Of a DNA stretch of 15,937 nt, positions 9,220 to 15,937 are shown one piece after another. The stretch lies in NCBI GenBank assembly GCA_015501075.1, contig JADNYJ010000686.1:1-15937 (forward strand), read 5' to 3'. Positions within the stretch are counted from its first letter, which is position 1. Each line of letters starts with the position of its first letter. The position numbers and the translations under genes are program-made. This stretch comes from Gymnopilus junonius. Taxonomy: Eukaryota; Basidiomycota; Agaricomycetes; Agaricales; Galerinaceae. A model generated the notes under the pieces. That model searched no databases. It saw nothing but the letters and a program-made list of their open reading frames with translations, and was not told where the DNA came from.

Positions 9220-10050
9220 TTAGCTACCCATTTCCCTCGACTTCAGCCACTCCCCATGATCTTCCTGATTCTTTTTCACCGCATTATAGACTACTTCCCA
9301 ATCCTTGCATTCATACACACCATGCCAATCAATTGGATTCTTGTGAGACGCGAACTGGAAGGACTCCAGTTCTAAATCGCCATGACACATCACCATTTGG
9401 CGGATATAGTTGAGACAGTGCCGGGCTAGCTCCGTTTGTCGGGCAGAATTAGCTCCAGGAACGGGACCCGCGTAGTTCTCACTCTCGTCGGCGTCGGCGT
9501 CACTGCTGGGGCTGGGAGTGCTGCTCTCGGTGCTGCTGCGATTCCTGACCATTTCCTCGCGTATAATATCTAGACATTTAAGCTGGTGGATCATCGCGAC
9601 TGTATATGGCTGGCGGTGCGGCCCAAGATGAACGACTCCGTTCCCGGGTGCCTGTGCACCCCACTCTGCAATACCCGCTGGCTCGTCCAGTCGGAAATGC
9701 TTTGGATTGTCGAATGTCATAAGTACTGATTTACGTTCGATGGACCATACTTCCGGATAGTCATTCCCAACGTAACCTTTGGAAAATCAATGATTAGTCG
9801 AGGAATCAAGGTCAGTAGTGTATACTCAGCGAGAGGGTTTTTTGCGTCGACGGTGCCGAGACCATGACAAAATCGCATATCGCGCTCCAAGACACTCACT
9901 ATATTCTCTTGTGAGGGATGCAATTTGCTGCTTAACCCACAGCATCCCAACTAGCTTGACCATGAAGCTTATCGCGACCAAGACCAGGCTCAAGCCCGTT
10001 AAAGAGAGGGATGAAGGCCCGCCCCGCTTCCAGGAGGATGAGATAGACAT
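9220..10050 (-). CDS. UstYa-like (DUF3328) membrane oxidase
   Basis: Exons 10050-9900 and 9776-9220 flank a 123-nt intron (GTGAGT donor, CCAAAG acceptor); phase agrees and gives 235 residues. The splice joins LTREYS to YVGNDYPEVW, the usual order in basidiomycete members. Features are a single membrane segment at about 14-38, GNDYP at 54-58, EW (88-89), HLGPHRQPYTVAM, motif 1 as HQLKCL (114-119), a Ser/Asp-rich insert (about 131-150), motif 2 as RHCLNYIRQMVMC (169-181), and a DWHGVYECKDWE tail. UstYa proteins carry out oxidative cyclisation or related oxidation of ribosomal peptides in ascomycete dikaritin pathways; many basidiomycete members are uncharacterised. The family's HxxHC motif 1 is altered here: the second His is Lys117. 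Motif 2 keeps HC but lacks the leading His. Activity is therefore uncertain. Two candidate peptide precursors lie 3-5 kb away. Confidence 0.87.
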
Positions 10051-10731
10051 CTGTTGATGGAGTATATCTCAAAGCGGGTGTTCGTGCTTTGCTCTTCGTC
10101 ACAACGCGAAAGCTTCTTGGAATACGTAAACGAAGAAGGCTGGGCATGAGACAAGTCGTTCGCAGTGGCTGTTCCTTTCCGGGTTTACCGTGGCTCCAAT
10201 TTTGAATAGTGGTTCACAGGCATTCGACATGTCGATCCATCCGCGGCTTGGCTAGAATACCATGAGATCTGTCGAAATCGCTTTATTCATTAATCATCCT
10301 ACCTGTACGGGGCGCGACGCGTCTAAAATCCTCAACAATGGACTATTTTTTGCGCCCTCTGCCTGATGATTATTCTCAGCTACTCATTTCCTGGCGACAG
10401 GGCGACGGAATATTTTTACTCGCTGACCTCAAAAGCATGGCAATCATATCTAAAAATGTACACTTCTCGTCTTCTCAACCTCTGCTCTTCCTCTCACGAG
10501 CATCTGGCGCGATCAATAATACCATATCAGTCATGCTTGCCAGAAACCCGCGACGTTGACACCATGTGCAGGTCAAGATTACTGAGAACTTGCCGTGCAA
10601 CCTAACCTCCTCGCAAATTCCACGAGCACACTAAAGATACATATAAACACTGGCTCTGGAAGCAAGAGTCACAGAAGCTGTGTTCGCCCTCCTCCCCACG
10701 AACTCCCTTCCTCTGAGCTGGATCTGTCACC
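10051..10731. promoter_or_regulatory. Divergent intergenic region between UstYa-like and 7-TM genes
   Basis: These 681 bases separate two divergent start codons, so both promoters probably lie here. Overlapping open frames at 10338-10605 show no recognisable protein and lack splice support. Only the TATA box near 10642 is clear. Confidence 0.4.
10642..10647 (+). promoter_or_regulatory. TATA box of the 7-TM gene
   Basis: TATAAA lies 90 bases before the ATG at 10732, a plausible distance for a fungal promoter with a 50-60 base leader. Confidence 0.45.
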
Positions 10732-11934
10732 ATGTCTGATGCACTGACCGTGTTCCAGCACTCGTATTATATCGGGAATTACATGAGCGGTATCCTCTAT
10801 GGTAAGTGTTCTATATTCAGATCAGAGGGACAACCTGACCTAAAGCCCCTCGCGTGCGCCACAAGGTGTCGAATTGGTCATGTACTTTACGACACTGCAG
10901 GGTCTGGTCCGCAAAGGTAGTCATAACTCGCCCAAGGGCAGACGATTCTTTGCGATATACAGTACCATACTGCTCTTGCTGGTTACCATCGACATCTCAG
11001 TCAATGCAGTATGGGGAGAGCAAATGTGGATTACAAATCAGGCCAACGTACCAGAGTTTATCGTCAACGAAACCTCGGTCTGGTATCAAACTTTGGGCTC
11101 CACCTCTGTCGTCGCTTTAATCTTCATGGGAGATGCTCTTTTGGTATGTTGCCCTGTGAATCATCGGAATTTTGGCATCCTCTAACCGTCTCGGTCAGTT
11201 ATACCGTCTCTTTGTGATCTACGGTTCCAGTTATCTCATCGTAACCCTTCCCGTATTAGCTTATTTGGCTGCATTTGGTAGGTCTGTCATCATTTCTGTG
11301 TAACCGAAGCATCTGAAACCACGTTGTTAGCATTGGCTATCATTCAATTGGTTGTGGCGGGCGAACCGGGCGGCAACTTCTTCCATGGAAAGACTATTAA
11401 CTTTGGCACCCCTTACTACACTATCACCATTGCTTTTAACATCTTTGTTACTCTGGCAATTGTCATCCGCCTCTTGAGACTAGGCAAAGCAGTCTCACGA
11501 GCTCTCGGACGCGAGAGTGCTCTGATGTACACAAGCGTTGCTTCCATATTGGTGGAGTCGGCCGCCCCGTACAGTATGGTTGGTATCATGTTTTTGATCC
11601 CATACGCTCTTGGGAACGGAACTGCCATCTCGTTCGGACAAGTCTGGGCTAAGATTGCGGTACGTCCTGCTTCTCTTCCGCATCCCGTTTTCGTATCCTC
11701 ATTCACTTGTAGTGTCTCTCTCCTCAACTAATTGTTTTGCGGGTGGTAACTGGCAAAGCTTGGGGTCGTGAAATCATCACTCAAGCTCAGAGCAACGTAG
11801 AGTTCATGGTCAAACCTAACGCTCATGCTTCTGGCATCGAGTTACAAAGTCACGCATACAGCCAAGGCGGCACCACTCTGGGCGAGGCCGCCACCGAAAA
11901 ATGGAATGGCAGTACCAAGAGTATTTCATCGTAA
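10732..11934 (+). CDS. Seven-transmembrane protein, uncharacterised Agaricomycete-type family
   Basis: Five exons (10732-10801, 10866-11143, 11199-11277, 11331-11659, 11713-11934) with introns of 64, 55, 53 and 53 nt keep one frame and give 325 residues. Hydrophobic segments, in order, are SYYIGNYMSGILYGVELVM, FFAIYSTILLLLVTIDIS, SVVALIFMGDALLLYRLF, YLIVTLPVLAYLAAFALAI, YYTITIAFNIFVTLAIVI, VESAAPYSMVGIMFLIPYAL, and the region around IACLSPQLIVLRVV. That makes seven, with a hydrophilic C-terminal tail of about 60 residues. A loop between segments 2 and 3 carries a likely N-glycosylation site (NETS), so it probably faces outside. The layout resembles proteins that are multiplied in mushroom genomes and have no known function. 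I see no STE3 pheromone-receptor signature. The ATG context (caccATGtc) is good. It is divergent from the UstYa-like gene. Confidence 0.88.
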
Positions 11935-12959
11935 AGATGTAGCCATTGCAACAGTCCTTCCGATATCAGATGTATCCCTTACAGTAAATACCAACAACTT
12001 AGTACTTGTCTGCCTCTGGAATTTACTCGTGCTTTCGCTCGCAAGCAGTTCGCTAATTTAATTCAAGCGGAGCAGAGTAGAGTAGATTATAGCTGTAAGG
12101 ATTATGGAGCTAGATTGTCCTAAATCTCGGATAGAATCTATTCAAGCGCTTTGAGAATAGGGACATAAAGCGCAAAGCTGACTGCTTCCCTTATTCCTTC
12201 CGCAGGACTGCTCTAATATTTACAGGCAAGTAAACTCCAGCTGGCCTTAATACTTTATTTGTCGCGACGCCGATATCGGAACCCAAGTCGTCTGTAAGAT
12301 CAAGTGTGTATACCCTTAAGATCAGCGTCATTTAGAATATTTTGTTCTTGCTGACTTTGGGCTTATTTAGTCTGCATTTGGGTGAACGCAATATAATGTT
12401 GCTATAGGTAACTCAACAACGTCCCATATTTTCAATTCTTATCAATAGCTATTATTTTGTACCAGTTATGGGCAGGAAGCATGACCGTTCGAGATGTGAG
12501 AAGTTTCTGACATCTATAATAAGACTACGTTTCTAAAAACCACTTCATTGAGACATACATTTCAGCGGATGAGAAGTCTTTTTTTATAACTAATGGTCAG
12601 TTAAGATACCATCTTATACTGCATGATAGGATACATAATAGCCTCAAGGACACCATGCAGAGCTACAACTCGAATCCACGTTTTAATTTAATGAAAGACT
12701 AACTGAGCTGCAGGTAAGTACGCCCCCGAAAACGAAGGCTTTCCCACTGTCGTCAGTAATCAGGAGCAGCCTCTCAGAGGTCCCGGGACTTCTAGTATTC
12801 AAAATCAAAATCCACGTGCGATAGCGTCGTAGCAGGCATGCTAACTATAATCATTTCTTGCAAGATTCCACGATAGAATACCCTTATCTTCCATGTGTGA
12901 GAGGATCTCATGAGGAAAAGAGATAAAAGGCCTGCCTTACATGTCGCCAGCTGTTCAAA
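11935..12959. other. Intergenic stretch with no gene seen
   Basis: About 1 kb of AT-rich sequence holds the 3' end of the 7-TM gene and, at the right, the upstream region of the small secreted-peptide gene. That region includes a CACGTG hexamer at 12813-12818 and a weak TATA-like ATAAAAGG at 12923-12930. No frame or splice-consistent gene is supported. Confidence 0.45.
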
Positions 12960-13163
12960 ATGGTTCGATTCTTCATTCTTGCCCCAGTTATATTTCTGGC
13001 AGCATCACTCATCATAGGGTCTTCTGTAAAGACGAGCGGTGAGATTTGATTCATCCGACGGAAACCCATACATATTATAACTTACTTCCTTTTCTTCCTG
13101 GTAGTTGTAGATAACCTTCTCGATCGCAAAGATGCACAATTCCTTCGTGTCAAACCTGCCTGA
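12960..13163 (+). CDS. Small secreted peptide precursor with C-terminal DAQFLR motif
   Basis: Exons 12960-13038 and 13105-13163 are joined over a 66-nt intron. The donor is GTGAGA, a good branch-point-like AACTTAC lies inside, and the acceptor is GGTAG; the model gives 45 residues. Residues 1-22 or so form a signal peptide (MVRFFILAPVIFLAASLIIG). The mature part ends VVDNLLDRKDAQFLRVKPA. An Arg-Lys pair directly precedes DAQFLRVKPA, so cleavage there would release a C-terminal decapeptide. DAxFLR is also the core of the repeats in the gene at 14702-15038, 1.7 kb away, which is why I take this short spliced gene as real. A weak TATA-like element lies 30-37 bases upstream. I know of no characterised family. 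Role as a RiPP precursor or signalling peptide is inference. Confidence 0.55.
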
Positions 13164-14646
13164 ATCAAATAACGACAGAAACAATCTTTTACGCAAGTAA
13201 AGTGGAGACCAATGGCCAGTGTAAAGTGTCTGACCAGTAAGTACTATGACTCGTCCCCAGATTATTCTTCAACTTATCCAAAATTTGCAGACCGGATTCC
13301 ATAGCTTTGAATTAAATGATTTGGATGAGGCTAAAGTGTTATTATTTAAGGAGGATAAATTGACGAACGCACATTTATCTCCGGTCAGCGTGTCGGCTGA
13401 GTGATATAATCTATCGGGTAGAAACACTTTGTCCTGATTTCCCTTATCCATTCGGTATCATATATCCGCATTGGGCAATGTGATGTGTACACAACTTCAC
13501 GGATTAACGCTCACCTAGCGGAAGAGATGGATTTAATAAATGCGACGAGTCTCTAAGCAGACAGCATACACAGAAAGAAGTAAAATAGGAAAATGGTGAT
13601 AGACAGTTTTTTGAAGATTTCATGTCGTTGTCTTTTTTTGCCTGTGACTATTGCTAACCACGCACGACGCATCATAGACTTTATTTCGGATTCCCTATAT
13701 ACTTAAATTCAAGAACGTGTATGACGGCACTACATGTCTGTAGATTGAAAGCAGGACCAAGGGGTCAAGTACGATAAAAGGAACAGGCTTCTTTCCAAGC
13801 CGAACAAGAGATCTACTCTGCTGTCATCGACGTAGACACAAGCATTATCGGTTACCTTCATATCGGTTACCTTCATACTTTCGCAGTCACTCATTGTTCA
13901 TGCCACTCTCAAGCTTCTGTGCGAATTCATGGAAAAGCTCCGATTACATTTACAAGCCAGAAGTATTTCTATAAATAGCTATTGACCCGGGTGGACAAAA
14001 ATAGTATAATCGCCACACACTCGTGGCTCGGCTCGGAAGTAGTAACAGAGATGAAAGACGGGTCCGACTTTGCCATGGTAGGGTGTGAAGATGAACAAGG
14101 AATCGATAATAAATCTCCCGGTCTGGCTCTATTCAAGCTTACTCTATTGTTTACTTCAACCTTGGGAAGGAAATATCTGTACGGTCCACATGCGTTTTGT
14201 GGAACTCATGAGCGCTGATGAGAATGCTTCTTTGATTGCTACCAGTGACTGTTCTTTATCATATGCATTAATTTTCTTCAGGAATGCAGTCATTGATTCA
14301 GTCATCACATAACTGTTTTGAATGCATAACTCGTGTCACAAAAGGGCGTAGGAGATATCTCCACGGGAAATTGGGGATTACTTGTCTAGCCCCCTCATAC
14401 TGCGCACCAATTCCCTTATTAAGGGAAATAACTTTAGATATATAGATATATAAGATTTATTTGATGAGATGGGGGCTTGAAATACGTAAGAACACTATCT
14501 AAATCTCTGTGGGGATCATTTCGAGGGCAACGTTGAAGCATGCAGGCTTGAAACGTTTGGTAAGCCAATTAGTCCTGAAGTACATTCCGACGTAAGTATA
14601 ACCGCGGGAGTATAGCTTTGATCAATTATATTTACCCGTAAGATGG
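13164..14646. other. Intergenic stretch, no gene supported
   Basis: About 1.5 kb of AT-rich sequence. It contains a perfect 15-bp tandem duplication (13846-13875) and a TA-rich simple-sequence patch around 14434-14455. Open frames at 13982-14218 and 14085-14312 overlap each other, lack recognisable features, and are left out. Confidence 0.4.
13846..13875. repeat. 15-bp perfect tandem duplication
   Basis: TATCGGTTACCTTCA is present twice head to tail (13846-13860 and 13861-13875). It lies in noncoding sequence; no role is evident. Confidence 0.9.
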
Positions 14647-14653
14647 TATAAAT
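14647..14653 (+). promoter_or_regulatory. TATA box of the repeat-peptide gene
   Basis: TATAAAT lies 49 bases before the signal-peptide ATG at 14702 and 38 bases before the alternative ATG at 14691, a normal promoter distance. Confidence 0.5.
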
Positions 14654-14701
14654 TAAGCTTGAGTTTTGGTCGTTTCATTACATCCCAACCATGTCGAAGT
14701 C

Positions 14702-15038
14702 ATGCTGTTCTACATTACAGCTCTACTGCTCGTTGCTTCGGCGATCCCTCTCCAGGTACGTCCGACAGTTAATAATGAAAGCAGACTAGCTAATTGTAGC
14801 TACCTGTGCAAAGATGATGGAGGAAATACCCCCACAGACCCCTCAGACGCTGTGTTCCTGCGCTCGCCCCAAGATGGTGGAAGCGGTAAATCGGATGCCG
14901 TTTTCCTTGCGTTCACCCCAGGCGGATACTGCCGGCACTCCATCCGACGCTGTCTTCTTGCGCAGCCCACAAGTCGATTCTAGCGATGAGCCGTCCGATG
15001 CTGTCTTCTTGGCGCGCTGTTCAAGACGGTGTCATTAA
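14702..15038 (+). pseudogene. Secreted repeat-peptide precursor, candidate RiPP precursor, frame broken
   Basis: The frame from 14702 begins with a clear signal peptide (MLFYITALLLVASAIPLQ). It continues to DDGGNTPTDP and the first core SDAVFLRSPQ (14843-14872), then DGGSGK and SDAVFL of copy 2. There one extra base shifts the frame, and the original frame stops at 14983. Copies 3 and 4 (spacers ADTAGTP and VDSSDEP) are open in the next frame, ending LARCSRRCH at 15038. A 58-nt intron (GTACGT donor at 14756, AAAG acceptor before 14814) would join the signal peptide to that second frame, keeping copies 3-4 but not copy 1. Start at 14691 plus a 44-nt intron would instead reach copies 1-2 without a signal peptide. 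No single model reads all four copies, so it is either decaying or carries an assembly indel. Spacers are acidic/Gly/Pro-rich and lack KR sites. Confidence 0.6.
14843..15023 (+). repeat. Four tandem coding repeats (core SDAVFLRSPQ)
   Basis: Cores start at 14843, 14891, 14943 and 14994, so spacings are 48, 52 and 51 bases. Copies 1 and 3 encode SDAVFLRSPQ with different codons, which shows selection at the protein level rather than recent DNA duplication. Copy 2 has one extra base (CC for C before TTGCG). Copy 4 diverges after SDAVFL. Confidence 0.85.
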
Positions 15039-15937
15039 GGTGATGCTTCACGCCCGTAAATGTCAATAGCATTCTAACACTTCTCGACAAAACAGTCCGA
15101 ATGCTTCCATTCTGACTCTGGGAACGACCGTTGCATCGTGTTCCATTTTGTAGATTACTTGTGCAGCATGAGGTATGCACCTATATGAGGACAATAAATC
15201 GTGAAAACTATGAAAATATGTATGTCCAATGACGTGGATCTGGACAATAAAGCACATTGCTCTTCGAGATAAGTTGTTGGACGCATCCCACGCCGAGCCA
15301 TTGCCTCAGGTTGACGGGCAAAGGACATAAATGATAGACACCAACCAACACGGAGGAATCACGACTGATAAGATCGCATTGTTAAGCAGTGAGGGGAGAA
15401 TTATTAATGTTCCCTTGACGGAACTTTCTTGTTGCACGCATCATGAGCTTAATGAATCACATAATACACGACATTTCAATACAATTTCAAAGAAAAAAAT
15501 TCAACCCGAGAGGAAGTCGTTTCACACTCGATAAGGTACACGTTAGACTGCGAAGCGACAGACGTGCAATGGCCGTCAATTGAAAACGATTCCGAAGGGA
15601 ATGACTTCCCCTGCAGAGAAGTGCCTGCGGCCATTGGAGCCCTCAAAGGAGCTGGGGTACAAGCTCGTGACAAAAATATTGAAGCTCTTAGTTGGTGTTT
15701 CAGGAAGTCCTCTTTCCAACTCATCATTATATTATGGGATACGAGTACTATTCAACATGAAGCGGCATTAAACATGTCATGGCAAGTCTCCCGGATTCCG
15801 AACAATGACGTACTGTTTAATGGGGAAACCAATCGGCTTCAGCAATACAGGATTTCATACAGTTTGATATTGGTTCAAGAAAATGCCTTGAGAATATTCG
15901 AGCTTGACACTCAAGAAGCGCAATGAATTGACTTACC
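15039..15937. other. Right edge, no gene supported
   Basis: Overlapping frames on both strands at 15476-15926 have partly protein-like stretches but no recognisable domain and no consistent splice model. On the minus strand a GTAAGT-like donor lies at the very edge, so an exon of a neighbouring gene could extend in from the right. I could not build a model and leave it open. Confidence 0.35.

Noticed and set aside
8559..9375. Open frames 8559-8897 and 9052-9375
   Set aside because: No domain, no good start for the first, and the second is antisense to the UstYa-like coding region.
9717..10147. Minus-strand frames overlapping the UstYa intron and first exon
   Set aside because: The GTGAGT-CCAAAG splice joins the membrane exon to the GNDYP exon in phase, so these other frames are shadows or intronic.
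10338..10605. Small open frame starting MDYFLRPLPDDYS
   Set aside because: It contains FLR, like the candidate peptides, but has no signal peptide, and a second overlapping frame is equally long; chance is more likely.
12655..12690. tRNA T-loop-like ACTCGAATCC
   Set aside because: No A box, acceptor stem or anticodon arm could be formed around it.
12960..15038. Mating-pheromone precursor
   Set aside because: Both peptide genes lack a C-terminal CAAX box and have signal peptides, unlike basidiomycete lipopeptide pheromones.
15476..15926. Open frames at the right edge on both strands
   Set aside because: Three frames look about equally protein-like over 100-200 bases; no domain or splice model separates them.
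1..15937. CRISPR array, bacterial operon or prophage
   Set aside because: Spliced genes and fungal families throughout; the only spaced repeat unit is the coding SDAVFL repeat.

Overview
The window looks like nuclear DNA of a mushroom-forming basidiomycete (Agaricomycetes). Genes are compact and broken by short GT-AG introns (mostly 50-65 nt, often with GTACGT, GTATGT or GTAAGT donors). The gene families also fit: an F-box/LRR-type protein, an SRPK-like kinase, a Met8-Met1 fused sirohaem synthase, a UstYa-like (DUF3328) protein, a seven-helix membrane protein and a hAT transposon remnant. All exon models come from reading frame, splice signals and protein logic alone.

Left part (1-5786). A frameshifted F-box-type gene enters from the left edge (1-590). 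Next are dephospho-CoA kinase (1108-1874, +), an unrecognised four-exon gene in tail-to-tail orientation (1968-2642, -), and a divergent SRPK-like kinase whose catalytic Asp is Ala (2890-4200, +). A hAT element with perfect 13-bp inverted ends and an 8-bp target duplication (4358-5236) carries only the last part of a transposase. Beyond it is a second, shorter F-box relic (5529-5786) related to the one at the left edge.

Middle (5787-8410). A bifunctional sirohaem synthase (6145-8410, +) joins a Met8-like dehydrogenase/ferrochelatase to a Met1-like uroporphyrinogen-III methyltransferase. It and the dephospho-CoA kinase gene each carry the octamer GTCACGTG (in opposite orientations) about 110 bp before the start codon. 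This is the core of the fungal Cbf1-type sulfur-regulon site, and the two products belong to sulfur-linked pathways (sulfite reductase cofactor; CoA made from cysteine).

Right part (8411-15937), the most interesting. A UstYa-like membrane oxidase (9220-10050, -) is divergent from a five-exon seven-helix membrane protein (10732-11934, +). Downstream are two small secreted-peptide genes. One (12960-13163, +) encodes a 45-residue signal-peptide protein ending in DAQFLRVKPA. The other (14702-15038, +) has a signal peptide followed by four copies of SDAVFLRSPQ at about 17-residue spacing, with a one-base insertion in the second copy. The shared DAxFLR motif, the signal peptides, the repeated core and the nearby UstYa protein together suggest a partly decayed basidiomycete RiPP (dikaritin-like) locus. 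That is inference: no product is known, and no classical Kex2 KR sites separate the repeats. The last 900 bases hold no gene I can support.
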